From JAQBQB01 sp963757185 (GTDB lineage Bacteria > Gemmatimonadota > Gemmatimonadetes > Gemmatimonadales > Gemmatimonadaceae): a stretch of 64,000 nucleotides of DNA. The notes under the pieces are model-generated. The model did no database searches and had not been told where the DNA came from. It saw nothing but the letters and a program-made list of their open reading frames with translations. The stretch spans positions 310,001-374,000 of the forward strand of contig CAVWQI010000001.1 in assembly GCA_963757185.1 (NCBI GenBank), in the 5' to 3' direction. This document shows positions 1 through 9,848 of the stretch, in pieces. A program made the translations under genes and the position numbers. Within the stretch, counting starts at the first letter, position 1, and each line of letters starts with the position of its first letter.

Positions 1-2
1 CG

Positions 3-908
3 CTCATGGTTCTCGCCATTGGTCTGCGCTCCAGCGAAGGCGATGCCCTGTGGCTCATCCGGCGGCCCGGCTTACTGGCACGCTCGATTCTCTCGATCAA
101 CGTCATCGTGCCGCTCGTCGCGCTCGCCGTCGCGCAGGCGTTCGATCTTCAGCCCGCGGTGGAGGTGGCGATCGTCGCACTCTCGATCTCGCCGGTTCCG
201 CCGGTTCTGCCGATTCAAGCCGACAAGGCCGGTGGCGCATCGGCGTACGCGATCGGCCTGCTCACCGTCGTTTCGCTCGGCGCCATCGTGCTTGTGCCGC
301 TGAGCGTCGTGGCCCTCGCCGCGCTCCTCGGGGGGACGGCCCCTCTCGCCGGCCGACCGGTGGCCGTGCTAATGCTGGAGGGCGTGCTCGCTCCGCTCGG
401 TGTCGGGTTGGCGATTCGCCGCCTCGCTCCTCGGTTTGCGGTGCGCGTCGCCAAACCGGTGAACGCCGTCGGAATGTTCGTGCTCGCCATCGGTTTGATC
501 TTGATCCTGATCGCCGCGTGGCCCGCGATGCGGAGCTTGCTCGGCGGCAGAACGCTCCTCGCGATCCTGATCGTCACCGCGCTCGGGCTCTTCGTGGGGC
601 ACGAGCTCGGAGGACCCGTCGACGCCAATCGGCCGGTGCTCGCGCTCGCGTCCGTGAGCAGACATCCAGCGGTCGCGATCGCCCTCGCCAGCGCCGCCTT
701 TCCGAGCAGCAGGTTGGTGGCTCCGGCGGTTCTGTTGCAATTCGTCGTCGCCGCGCTCGCCTCCTTGCCCTACATCAGACGGTTGAAACGGATGGGCGCA
801 CCGCCGCGTCGTGTCGCGGCGACCGAGCCTCGATCGGCGGCGACCGTCGCGGCGCCCGGCTCCTCGGGACGGTTCGCCCCACCGACGCGAAACGGCCGCT
901 CGCGCTGA
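3..908 (+). CDS. Bile acid:sodium symporter (BASS)-family transporter, 5' end outside window
   Basis: Polytopic inner-membrane protein of about 300 visible residues made of long hydrophobic stretches separated by short charged turns. The opening MVLAIGLRSS followed by an RRPG turn, and the late SRHPAVAIALA segment, are typical of BASS/SBF-like sodium-coupled organic anion transporters. The reading frame is open to the first base of the window, so the ATG at 6 may be internal and the real start upstream. The C-terminal 40 residues are polar and low-complexity. The substrate cannot be told from sequence. A hairpin follows the stop codon. Confidence 0.75.
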   Translation, partial: LMVLAIGLRSSEGDALWLIRRPGLLARSILSINVIVPLVALAVAQAFDLQPAVEVAIVALSISPVPPVLPIQADKAGGASAYAIGLLTVVSLGAIVLVPLSVVALAALLGGTAPLAGRPVAVLMLEGVLAPLGVGLAIRRLAPRFAVRVAKPVNAVGMFVLAIGLILILIAAWPAMRSLLGGRTLLAILIVTALGLFVGHELGGPVDANRPVLALASVSRHPAVAIALASAAFPSSRLVAPAVLLQFVVAALASLPYIRRLKRMGAPPRRVAATEPRSAATVAAPGSSGRFAPPTRNGRSR

Positions 909-933
909 CCAACCGGATTCGCGCGCATGCCTC

Positions 934-954
934 CTCCAAAGGTCCAATTTGGAG
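934..954 (+). terminator. Hairpin after the BASS transporter
   Basis: CTCCAAA and TTTGGAG form 7-bp arms around a 7-nt loop (GGTCCAA), followed by TCTTTC. It sits 26 nt after the stop codon and about 50 nt before the next gene. The loop contains GGTCCAA, half of the palindrome found elsewhere in the window, so it could also be a regulatory site. Confidence 0.45.
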
Positions 955-1004
955 TCTTTCGCACGCGCGTGAGTTTCCGATCGGTCACTGATGCAGGAGT
1001 TGTA

Positions 1005-1841
1005 ATGAAGCACTCGAGAATTGGGGCGCGCGTCGCTGTGGGAATAGCGGCGCTCGCCGCGGTCAACATGGCGCCGAGCCGGGCCGCAGCTCAAGACAGC
1101 ACGTACATGAGGCAGGTCGCCGACACCGGCGACGACGCCGACAGGATCGACGCGAACGCGATCGCCGCGCTTCAGAAGATGGGCACCTACCTTCGCACGC
1201 TCAAATCGTTCGGCGTCCACGCGATGGTGACGACCGAAGACGTGATGGAGGACGGAGAGAAGATCCAGCGGTCGAACGTCACGGATCTGATCGCCGTGCG
1301 GCCGAACAAAATGCGGGTCGACATCGCCGACCAGCGCCAACCGCGCACGCTGTACTACGACGGCAAGACGTTCACGATGTGGGCTCCCCGCGTGAAGTAC
1401 TACGCGACCGCCCCCGCTCCCGCGACGATCGGCGAGCTAGTGGACACGCTCGATGCCAAGTTCGACATCGACGTTCCGTTCGTCGATCTCTTCCGCTGGG
1501 GAACGCCGGAATCGGACGTCGCCGACATCACGGACGCGACCGACATCGGGCCGGTATCGATCAACGGCGTGACCTGCGAGCAGTACGCGTTCCGCCAAAA
1601 GGGACTCGATTGGCAGGTATGGATCCAGAACGGCGAGTATCCGCTTCCTCTCAAGCTCGTGCTCACCACGACCACGGATGATGCGCGGCCCGAGCACTCG
1701 TCGCTCTACACGTGGAACCTTGCGCCCTCGTACAACGACAAGGCGTTCGTATTCGACCCGCCGGCAGACGCGAAGAAGATCACGTTCGCCGAAGTCGCGG
1801 CCGCGCGCGCCGCCGAGAAGAAATCCGGGGGGTACAAATGA
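1005..1841 (+). CDS. DUF2092 family secreted protein
   Basis: A 278-residue exported protein. An N-terminal signal peptide ends near AAAQD at about residue 27. The body (IDANAIAALQKMGTYLRTL, then alternating beta-rich segments such as LYYDGKTFTMW and the C-terminal FDPPADAKK) matches the DUF2092 periplasmic family, which resembles LolA/LolB-like lipid-handling folds; the fold link is family knowledge, not seen directly. ATG at 1005 was chosen because AGGAG lies 5 nt before it and the signal peptide starts there. Its stop overlaps the next start (ATGA), so the two are translationally coupled. Confidence 0.8.
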   Translation: MKHSRIGARVAVGIAALAAVNMAPSRAAAQDSTYMRQVADTGDDADRIDANAIAALQKMGTYLRTLKSFGVHAMVTTEDVMEDGEKIQRSNVTDLIAVRPNKMRVDIADQRQPRTLYYDGKTFTMWAPRVKYYATAPAPATIGELVDTLDAKFDIDVPFVDLFRWGTPESDVADITDATDIGPVSINGVTCEQYAFRQKGLDWQVWIQNGEYPLPLKLVLTTTTDDARPEHSSLYTWNLAPSYNDKAFVFDPPADAKKITFAEVAAARAAEKKSGGYK

Positions 1842-2479
1842 GACGCATCATTGGACAGCTCCTGCTGGCGGGGCTCGCACTGTTGCTGATGGTCGGCCAC
1901 GCCGACGCACAGCGACGCGGTGGCGGCGGCGCCCGGCGTGGTGGCGGGGGGTTCCGCGGCGGCGGAGGCGGCGGCTTTCGTGGCGGCGGCTTCTCGCGCA
2001 GCTCGGCGCGATCGAGCGTCACGCGCCCGAGCTTCAGCCGACCTTCGTACAGCCGGCCGAGTCAGCCGATCAGCAACCCGGGCTTCAATCGCGGCAACGT
2101 CAACCGCGGAACCATCGCGAACCGCCCGGGCAACATCGTGAACAACCGGCCGGGCAACATCGTCAACAACCGCCCGGGCAACATCATCAACAACCGCCCG
2201 ATCGACGTCGGTGACGTCAACGTCATCGGCGGCGGCGGCTATTACGGCAACAACTGGGACGGCTGCTGTTATTACGGTGGCTGGGGCGCGGCGGCCGCGG
2301 GGTTCGCCGCCGGCACCATAGCCTCGACTGCGATCGGAAGCACGGTGTACGAGCTGCCGTCGACGTCGTGCACGAGCACGGTCGTGAACGGCATCACGTA
2401 CCAGCAGTGCGGGAGCACGTGGTACAAGCCCGAGTTCACCGGGACGACGGTGAGCTACGTGGTTGTGAGTCCTCCGTAG
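1838..2479 (+). CDS. Secreted glycine-rich repeat protein coupled to DUF2092
   Basis: A 213-residue exported protein. A signal peptide ends at ADAQ (about residue 24). It is followed by an Arg/Gly-rich segment (RRGGGG and FRGGG blocks), a Ser/Pro/Arg segment, three near-perfect copies of the octapeptide NRPGNIVN, a Gly/Tyr/Cys patch (WDGCCYYGG), an alanine/glycine-rich hydrophobic stretch and a folded-looking C-terminus (YQQCGSTWYKPEF). The ATG overlaps the DUF2092 stop codon. I recognise no enzyme. The composition suggests a surface or cell-wall-associated protein whose function is linked to its partner. Confidence 0.75.
   Translation: MRRIIGQLLLAGLALLLMVGHADAQRRGGGGARRGGGGFRGGGGGGFRGGGFSRSSARSSVTRPSFSRPSYSRPSQPISNPGFNRGNVNRGTIANRPGNIVNNRPGNIVNNRPGNIINNRPIDVGDVNVIGGGGYYGNNWDGCCYYGGWGAAAAGFAAGTIASTAIGSTVYELPSTSCTSTVVNGITYQQCGSTWYKPEFTGTTVSYVVVSPP
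2120..2203 (+). repeat. Three 24-bp in-frame tandem repeats
   Basis: Units at 2120-2143, 2144-2167 and 2168-2191 each encode NRPGN(I)(V/I)N, with a partial fourth (NRPI). Third-position differences between the copies show they have been maintained at protein level. Confidence 0.8.
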
Positions 2480-2532
2480 TGCAGTACGTCGCGCCTCGGT
2501 GCGCGAGAGCAACGGACAACTGATTGCATTGA

Positions 2533-2610
2533 AGAACGCACCCGCTTCCCCGGCCACGACGTGGACCTCCGCCCGTCCAACCGGAATCAACATCGAAGCG
2601 GGTGCGTTCT
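2533..2610. repeat. 16-bp perfect inverted repeat with 46-nt spacer
   Basis: Arm AGAACGCACCCGCTTC at 2533-2548 is exactly complementary to 2595-2610. The long spacer makes a simple terminator unlikely; it could be an RNA stem or element ends. Confidence 0.85.
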
Positions 2611-2841
2611 CGTTAGTGACTCGGCAAGCGGCTCGGCCTACTACTCCCACCAGAAACCGCTCGGCGGACACGCGCCGAGCCGCCCGGGGCCGTCTCGTCG
2701 CTGCCTCTGTGACTGCGCGATTTCCTGCGTGGGACTCGGCGCGGGCGGCCGCAGTCGCAGCGGTCCGCGCCCGCCGGCGAGTGCGACGCGCGTGGCGCCA
2801 CCTGCACGCAGGCTGTAGTTCGCCGATTCGAGTGAGCGAGC

Positions 2842-2929
2842 GGGTGGGGCTGTCCGGAGCGGAGCCGTTGCAGTATTGCCGGCAGTTTCGGCAATACTGC
2901 GAGCGGTCCGCGGAGGACAGTCCCACTCC
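2842..2929. repeat. Nested inverted repeat (cruciform-like)
   Basis: The inner arms GCAGTATTGCCG (2870-2881) and CGGCAATACTGC (2889-2900) are perfect, with a 7-nt loop. Outer arms 2842-2855 (ends GGGCTGTCC) and 2915-2928 (begins GGACAGTCC) pair with a few mismatches, giving one large hairpin of about 88 nt. Confidence 0.8.
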
Positions 2930-2971
2930 GAGCCCCCAACGGGCGGCCGATCGCCGTCAGCGGCAAGAAGC

Positions 2972-3009
2972 GGCCGAGGGGCAGGACCAGTTGGTCCTGC
3001 CCCTCGGCC
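2972..3009 (-). terminator. 38-bp near-perfect palindrome, terminator of the TAP-like hydrolase
   Basis: Two 18-bp perfectly complementary arms, 2972-2989 (GGCCGAGGGGCAGGACCA) and 2992-3009, are separated by 2 nt. It lies 30 nt beyond the stop codon of the minus-strand hydrolase. There is no clear T-tract on the minus side. The tiny centre means the RNA hairpin would lose some central pairs. Confidence 0.65.
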
Positions 3010-3039
3010 ACCCTTCGCTCACCGATGTCTCGACGGCCG

Positions 3040-4581
3040 TCAGCGGGTCGGCGGCTTGGGTGGCCTCGAGTCGATGGGCGGCAGGAACGCAGGTGTCACG
3101 CGGCCGATGCAGGATGTGGACGGATCGGCGTGCGGATCGCGCAGGAAGGCATCCATGATCAGCGCCGCGCACGCCATCGCTAGCGGGCGGGCAAACGCGA
3201 CGTGTCCCGCGTTGGCGAAGTGAGCGCGGTGTGCGTTGGAGAGTGTCTTCGCGGCTTCGTCGGCGAGGGCGGCGGGCGTCTGCGCGTCGTATCCCGACGA
3301 GATGAGCAGCGTCGGAATGGAGCTCGATACCGGGTCCACCGCTTCGTGACCCGAGAACGGAACGCCGAGCGCGTCGCAGAGCATGCGATTGCCGGCCTTC
3401 GGCTCTCCCTGCGGACGATCGCCGCAGAGCGCGATGTAGTAGATGAGCGGCGCGGTCTGTCGCGAGGCGGTCTGCAGCGAGGGATCGATCGCCGCCGCCA
3501 GGAAGACGCGCAGCGCAAACTCGTCGTGCAACGTGTCGTCCTGAGCGAGCTCGCTGATGATGCGCGGCACGCTCGCGCGCATGCCCTCGTCGCTCGAGGC
3601 GACGCCGAGTACGCTGAGCACCGACGCGCCGGCCACCTCGATCGTATGCCAGGGATCCGCGGTGCCGAATTGCGCGGTGCGACGCAGCGCTCCGCTGCCG
3701 TCGGTCAGCTTCGCGACCCACTTGGCGAGGTCGCCATACTGCGCCACGCACACGGAGTCGCTGCGGCATTCGTTGACGACCTGCGCGGCGATCGCGCGTC
3801 CGGCCGTGGCGACGTACGTGGAGTCGAGAATCTGCGTCGCGCTCGGCGGCGCGATGCCGTCGAGAATCGACGCCTCGACCATGTCCGGATGGCGGCGCAT
3901 GAAATGGAGCGACTCGCGGCTGCCGTACGACGCGCCCAACAGGATGAGCTTCGACACGCCGAGCGCGCGGGCGACGTCGGCGATGTCCTCGACCGCCGGC
4001 AGCGTCGTGAAGTTCGCCGGATCGACGCCGTGCGACCGCAGTTCCTTCGCGCGACGCACCAGCGAATCGTTGAGCGGCTTGACGGCGAGCTCACGCCTCG
4101 CGCGCGGCTCGAATACGATCGTGCCGAGGTCGGGCGACGCGCGGTCGGGAACGGACGAGTAGCCGCGCCGGTCGAACGCGACGATCGGGTGGTCGCGCAG
4201 CAGAGTCTGTCCCGCCGGCGTCTCGAGCAGGACGCGCTGCGCCGCATCGATCGACGACTCGCCGGGTCCGCCCGGCAGGAAGAAGACCGGATTGCCGTGC
4301 GCGCCAGGCATGGAATATTCGACCACCGGCAAGACGACGGCGAGCAGATGAGAGTCCTTCGGCTTGGCGCGGTTCTGCGGGACGGTCACCGTGCCGCACC
4401 GCATCGCGATGCCGGCGGTGGGCGGCGGACCGAAGGTCGAGTTGCACGGCATTTCGGCGAAGCGCGGCGGTTCGGCGGCGGATTTCGACGCCTGTGCGTT
4501 CGCGACGTGACCGCTGGCCAGCGCGGCTCCCGCAAGCAGAGCGCACGCGGCTCTGACGTTCTCCCTTCCCGACGACATCAT
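3040..4581 (-). CDS. Secreted alpha/beta hydrolase with TAP-like C-terminus (tripeptidyl aminopeptidase/proline iminopeptidase type)
   Basis: A 513-residue exported serine hydrolase. A signal peptide covers about residues 1-30. The core has an oxyanion region FFLPGGPGESS (about 100-110), the nucleophile elbow GASYGS with Ser218, and a TAP-like C-terminal segment carrying the acid (SGYDAQTP, about Asp432) and base (NAGHVAF, about His460). This layout is that of SCO7095/TAP-type aminopeptidases, which remove N-terminal peptides or act as general hydrolases; the true substrate is unknown. It is monocistronic, with a strong palindrome after the stop and a TTGGAC-type palindrome about 140 nt before the start. 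Confidence 0.85.
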   Translation of the reverse strand: MMSSGRENVRAACALLAGAALASGHVANAQASKSAAEPPRFAEMPCNSTFGPPPTAGIAMRCGTVTVPQNRAKPKDSHLLAVVLPVVEYSMPGAHGNPVFFLPGGPGESSIDAAQRVLLETPAGQTLLRDHPIVAFDRRGYSSVPDRASPDLGTIVFEPRARRELAVKPLNDSLVRRAKELRSHGVDPANFTTLPAVEDIADVARALGVSKLILLGASYGSRESLHFMRRHPDMVEASILDGIAPPSATQILDSTYVATAGRAIAAQVVNECRSDSVCVAQYGDLAKWVAKLTDGSGALRRTAQFGTADPWHTIEVAGASVLSVLGVASSDEGMRASVPRIISELAQDDTLHDEFALRVFLAAAIDPSLQTASRQTAPLIYYIALCGDRPQGEPKAGNRMLCDALGVPFSGHEAVDPVSSSIPTLLISSGYDAQTPAALADEAAKTLSNAHRAHFANAGHVAFARPLAMACAALIMDAFLRDPHADPSTSCIGRVTPAFLPPIDSRPPKPPTR

Positions 4582-4716
4582 CCACCTCGGCTGCGTGACC
4601 GCGGCGCGACGGCGGAGACTGGTGTGTCAGCGCCCCTCGCGTCACGATGCGCAACGTCGGTGACGACCGGTGTTCCCGGTCATTGGCCGATGAACCAACG
4701 CGATTGCGGGCTCGCG

Positions 4717-4731
4717 TGGACCGTTGGTCCA
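4717..4731 (-). promoter_or_regulatory. TTGGAC-family palindrome upstream of the TAP-like hydrolase
   Basis: TGGACC-GTT-GGTCCA, a perfect 6-bp dyad. Read on the minus strand it is CGTTGGACCAACGGTCCAC, nearly identical to the site at 6781. It lies in the divergent region between the hydrolase start (4581) and the OmpA start (4877), so it could act on either. Confidence 0.5.
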
Positions 4732-4842
4732 ACGCGTGTGATTGCCGCACCGGACCGCCCCGCCGCGGCATCGTTCATGAGATTGAGACGGTTACCCGGA
4801 GCGCGCCGCCTAGAGCGAGCCGCTCGGGGCTAGTCAGTTTAC

Positions 4843-4860
4843 CTCACGCGGATACGTGAG
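4843..4860 (+). promoter_or_regulatory. Dyad immediately upstream of the OmpA ribosome-binding site
   Basis: CTCACG-CGGATA-CGTGAG, with 6-bp perfect arms, ends 2 nt before the AGGAG ribosome-binding site. It may be an operator or a small leader hairpin affecting translation. Confidence 0.4.
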
Positions 4861-4876
4861 ATCAGGAGTAATCGCT

Positions 4877-5851
4877 ATGACAAGAACGATGATGCTCGAC
4901 GTGCAGGAGTTGCGACGCCCGGCGCGAAACGCCGCGCGTCTGCTGGCGCTGCTGTGCGCACTCGCGGCCGCGCCGCGCGTGCACGCACAGAACGTGTCGA
5001 CCACGCGGCCGCAGCCGAGCCTGAGTTACGTGCAAGGTTCGGAGGCCAAGATCACCGGTTTCATCATCAGCCGAAACGGCGACAGCCTGCTCGTGCGTGA
5101 CGAGACGACCGACGCGATCAGCCTCGTGACCGTCACCGACGAGACCAAGATCTCGACGCCGTCGGGCACGTTGGCGCTGGGCAAGAAGCGGCAGGGCGAA
5201 GACACGCTCATCCCCGGTCTGAAAGTGCACTTGAAGGGAGCCGGTGGAATGGGCGGTGAGCTCGTTGCCTCATCGATCCTCTTCCACGCCAGCGCGCAGA
5301 ACGTCGCTGAGGGCGTCGCCGCCGGCACGCTCGACATGAAGGTGTTCATGGATTCGGCTACCGCAGCCAACCGCGACAGCCTCGAGGCTGTGACCCGCCG
5401 CGGCCGCGACACGATCAACGCGCTCCTCACTCGGGCGCGTGATTCGATCGGCTCGATCAATGAACGTATCGCGAACATCGACAAGTTCGACCTCTCGCAG
5501 TCCCGCGCGGTGTTCTTCGCCAGCGGCCGCGCCGAGCTCCTCCCGCAGGCAAAGCGGCAGCTCGATGACATGATCACCGCCTGCAAGGGCATGAACGGCT
5601 GTGTCTTCGAGGTCTCCGGTTATACGGACTCACGCGGCAGCATGTCGCTCAACGAGCGCCTCAGCTACTGGCGTTCGCAGTCGGTCGTGCAGTACCTGAC
5701 GCAGACCGGCGGCATCGCCCTTCGTGACATCGCCACTCCGGCCGGCTACGCCGAGTCGGAGCCGATCGCTACGAACGCGTCAGCTAGTGGCCGCGCGATG
5801 AACCGTCGCGTGCAGGTCAGGTTGCTCGTCAACCGCGCGTTGAACCAGTGA
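4877..5851 (+). CDS. OmpA-family peptidoglycan-anchored envelope protein
   Basis: A 324-residue exported protein. A signal peptide ends at VHAQ (about residue 36). An N-terminal beta-rich region resembles a stress-response OB-like segment (ITGFIISRNGDSLLVRDE), a central helical stretch follows (about 160-205), and a C-terminal OmpA domain occupies about 215-320. The OmpA domain shows FASGRAEL, GYTDSRG and GRAMNRRV, which supply the Asp and Arg that bind diaminopimelate in peptidoglycan. The ATG at 4877 was preferred over 4856 because AGGAG precedes it by 9 nt. It probably tethers the outer membrane to the wall. Confidence 0.88.
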   Translation: MTRTMMLDVQELRRPARNAARLLALLCALAAAPRVHAQNVSTTRPQPSLSYVQGSEAKITGFIISRNGDSLLVRDETTDAISLVTVTDETKISTPSGTLALGKKRQGEDTLIPGLKVHLKGAGGMGGELVASSILFHASAQNVAEGVAAGTLDMKVFMDSATAANRDSLEAVTRRGRDTINALLTRARDSIGSINERIANIDKFDLSQSRAVFFASGRAELLPQAKRQLDDMITACKGMNGCVFEVSGYTDSRGSMSLNERLSYWRSQSVVQYLTQTGGIALRDIATPAGYAESEPIATNASASGRAMNRRVQVRLLVNRALNQ

Positions 5852-6059
5852 CGCTGCGTCGAGGCCGAGCTCCACTCGTACGCACGCGACCGACGTTCAT
5901 CGCAGGTCTCGCGCGCAACGCGGACTCGGCCACCCTCCTGGCCTTCGGGCCGGGAGGGGATGCGACGCAAATGGGCCCAGCGTCGCGGAGTGCCGGTGGG
6001 AACGTGCCCGACCTCGAACGATTGTTCTTCCTTTCCTCCCCCAAGGCGCCCAGCAAGTA

Positions 6060-6725
6060 ATGCGACAGATCCGCTGGCGGCGCCCTCTCGTCAGGAGCGC
6101 CGCCGCCGCGGCGTTTGGGCTGGTTGCGTCGTGTTATCACTGGGCCGAAGTCACCACGATGTGGGGCGCGCCCGGACACCGTGCGATGCATTTCGACAAC
6201 GTCGTGGCGGTGTTCGCCTCGAGCGATGACTCGCTCCGCCGCGCGATGGAGAATCGTCTCGCCGCGCAGTTTCCGCGAGCCACTCCGTCCTACCGCGTGC
6301 TCGGCTCGACCAGCCCCGACGACGTCGTCGCGGTACGCCGCGTGCTCGACGACCAGCAATTCGATTCGGCCATCATCATCACCGTCGTGCTCGCGGACCC
6401 GCGTCCCAGCTCGATCCTTGCCGCCGACCTCCCGAGGTCGCGGCATTCGTTCCCTGCCCGGACATTCGGGGAGCAGTGGGACCGCGTCTGGAATCCTGCG
6501 TTCGACCCCGCGCTCGTACCGAACAAGCGGCTGGTCGCGATCGAGGTGCAGGTCTACGCGCTGAGCGACGACCGGCTCGTCTGGGCGGGCCGGGGCGATC
6601 CGGGCGACGCTCGAACGATCGCCAAGCTCGGCGACTCGGCGATCGGCAACCTCACGCGCGAGCTGGCGCGAGAGGGCATTCTCGCGCTGGGTCTCGAGCC
6701 GGACGGTTCGCGCGTCGTCGAATGA
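6060..6725 (+). CDS. Predicted lipoprotein of unknown function
   Basis: A 221-residue protein with an N-terminal Arg-rich then hydrophobic leader and a lipobox (LVASC, Cys about residue 25), so it is probably outer-membrane or periplasmic. The rest alternates predicted helices and strands (FDSAIIITVVLADPRPS; LVAIEVQVYALSDDRLVWAGRGD). The last phrase resembles the pattern in DUF4136-like lipoproteins, where a strand pair ends in a tryptophan, but I would not assign that family. It lies 208 nt after the OmpA gene on the same strand. Confidence 0.65.
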   Translation: MRQIRWRRPLVRSAAAAAFGLVASCYHWAEVTTMWGAPGHRAMHFDNVVAVFASSDDSLRRAMENRLAAQFPRATPSYRVLGSTSPDDVVAVRRVLDDQQFDSAIIITVVLADPRPSSILAADLPRSRHSFPARTFGEQWDRVWNPAFDPALVPNKRLVAIEVQVYALSDDRLVWAGRGDPGDARTIAKLGDSAIGNLTRELAREGILALGLEPDGSRVVE

Positions 6726-6780
6726 GGGCCGCGGCGCGCTGACCGCTCGGCCATCTCGCGCCGCACGAGGTCGTACGTCG

Positions 6781-6796
6781 TTGGACCAACGTCCAC
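6781..6796 (+). promoter_or_regulatory. TTGGAC-family palindrome upstream of aspA
   Basis: TTGGAC-CAAC-GTCCAC followed by TGCGGCG. It is 110 nt before the aspA start codon. The 24-nt block is shared with the site at 24073 with only a few substitutions. Confidence 0.55.
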
Positions 6797-6905
6797 TGCG
6801 GCGTCGTCCGCACGCGCCGGTAGGTTGCCCGACCGCACCCGCCGCTTGCCAGGCTCTTGCCGTCCGCGACCGTCACGTCCATCCACGACTGTGAGGCTCC
6901 CCCGC

Positions 6906-8309
<1,404 letters not shown>

Positions 8310-8320
8310 AGGAGCGGGTC

Positions 8321-9808
8321 ATGGCTCTGCCGCTGCGACGACCGGCTCCAGACGAGTCGCCGTCCACGGCGCCGGCGACACTGCCGGCGCCGAAGCCGGA
8401 CGAGGAGCGGCCGAAGCCGAAGCGCCTCGCGCGCGCCATCGCGCTGGCGATCGCGCTGATCATCTGGTTCATCCCGCCGCCGGGCGGGTTGACCGCGCAG
8501 GCATGGCATCTCTTCGCGATCTTCGCGTCGACGATCCTGTCGGTCGTGATCGGTGCGTTTCCGATCTTGACTGCGTCGGTCTTCGCCGTTGCGGCCGCGG
8601 TCCTCACGGGAACGCTGTCCGCCGATGAGGCGTACGATTCGTTCGCCAACCCGACGATCATCCTCATCATCGTCGCGTTCCTCGTCGCACATGCCGTCGT
8701 GAAGTGCGGACTGGGCCAGCGTCTGGGGTATCGCGCGATCAGCTGGTTCGGGAAATCCACGCTCGGCCTCTCGTACACCATCTTCGGCGTCGACGCGCTC
8801 ATCTCGCCGGCCTTTCCGAGCAACACGGCGCGCTCGGGCGTCCTCTATCCGCTCGTTTTCTCCATGGCAGAGGCGGCCGGCGCGACGCCGGAGCGCGAGG
8901 ACCGAAAGCGACTCGGCAAGTTCCTGATGTTCTCCGGCATGGCCAGCCTGACGCTGTCCTCGGCCCTGTGGTTGACGGCGATGGCCGGCAACCCCCTCGG
9001 CGCCGAGATCGCCAAGAAAAGCGGCGTGAACATCGGTTTCGGTTCGTGGCTGGTCGCGTCGGCCGTGCCGACGATTCTGGCGATGGTGCTCGTACCGTTT
9101 CTCTTGTACAAGATCATCAAACCGGAAGTGACGGCGATGCCGAACGCTCCGGCCGACGCGCGCAAGACGCTCGCCGAGCTCGGGCCGCTCACGCGCGACC
9201 AGAAGGTGGTGGGGTTCACCTTCCTCGGCATGGTCGTGCTGTGGGGACTCGCAAGCACCCTGCACATCGATCCGACCGCGGTGGCGTTTCTCGGGCTGGG
9301 GATCCTGCTCGCCACGAGCGTGCTGACTCCGCGCGACATCGCCGGTCAGGGCGACGTCCTCGCCACGTTCATCTGGTTCGCGTCGCTGTTCACGTTGAGC
9401 AGCCAGCTGAACAAGCTCGGCTTCATGGAATTCGTCGGCGACCGTCTCGCGATGCGGCTCGGAGGTCTGCCGATTCCGCTCGCCGCGGTGATCCTGATCG
9501 TCGCGTATGTGCTGCTGCACTACCTGTTCGTCAGCCAGACGGCGCATCTACTCGCGCTCTTCGGCGTGTTTCTGGGCGTCGGAGTGAAGCTCGGCGTCTC
9601 GCCTCCGCTGCTCGCCTTCCAGCTGCTCTTCGCCACGAACTACTTCGCGGCCATCGCACCGCAGGCGTCGAGCGCGAATCTGTTGTTCGCGGGAAGCGGG
9701 TACTTGTCGCAGGGCGATCTGTACAAGCTGGGCGCGATTCACACCGCGTTCTGCATGCTGCTGTACCTGGTCGTGGGCACCGGGTGGCTGTGGCTGGTTG
9801 CTCGGTAA
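8321..9808 (+). CDS. DASS/SLC13-type dicarboxylate transporter
   Basis: A 495-residue polytopic membrane protein starting 11 nt after aspA. A proline/lysine-rich cytosolic N-terminus (about 1-40) precedes a repeat of hydrophobic segments. The two substrate-binding hairpin motifs of the divalent anion:sodium symporter/exchanger family are visible: SNT in FPSNTARSG, and the related SQTA in the second half, the latter being the variant usual in CitT/DcuABC-like exchangers. With aspartase before it and asparaginase after it, it most likely imports aspartate or exchanges it for fumarate/succinate. That substrate is inferred from context only. Confidence 0.85.
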   Translation: MALPLRRPAPDESPSTAPATLPAPKPDEERPKPKRLARAIALAIALIIWFIPPPGGLTAQAWHLFAIFASTILSVVIGAFPILTASVFAVAAAVLTGTLSADEAYDSFANPTIILIIVAFLVAHAVVKCGLGQRLGYRAISWFGKSTLGLSYTIFGVDALISPAFPSNTARSGVLYPLVFSMAEAAGATPEREDRKRLGKFLMFSGMASLTLSSALWLTAMAGNPLGAEIAKKSGVNIGFGSWLVASAVPTILAMVLVPFLLYKIIKPEVTAMPNAPADARKTLAELGPLTRDQKVVGFTFLGMVVLWGLASTLHIDPTAVAFLGLGILLATSVLTPRDIAGQGDVLATFIWFASLFTLSSQLNKLGFMEFVGDRLAMRLGGLPIPLAAVILIVAYVLLHYLFVSQTAHLLALFGVFLGVGVKLGVSPPLLAFQLLFATNYFAAIAPQASSANLLFAGSGYLSQGDLYKLGAIHTAFCMLLYLVVGTGWLWLVAR

Positions 9809-9848
9809 ACCGTTGTCGCACCGGAAGCTTTCACTGTCGAGGCGTCAT

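Larger units (their letters stand above)
2480..3039. other. 560-bp gene-free stretch rich in inverted repeats
   Basis: No convincing gene lies here; open frames have no recognisable domain and are a by-product of high GC. It holds at least four dyad structures: 2533-2610, 2659-2680, 2842-2929 and 2972-3009. It separates a plus-strand gene from the end of a minus-strand gene, so one terminator is expected, but this is far more structure than one terminator needs. Confidence 0.75.

Noticed and set aside
2499..3158. Plus-strand open frame in the inverted-repeat region
   Set aside because: Arg/Ser/Ala-rich with no domain, and it runs through two perfect dyads, so it is unlikely to be coding.
3202..4833. 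Long antisense open frame (543 codons) across the TAP-like hydrolase gene
   Set aside because: Arg/Ala-rich composition with no domain; it is a high-GC shadow of the gene on the other strand.
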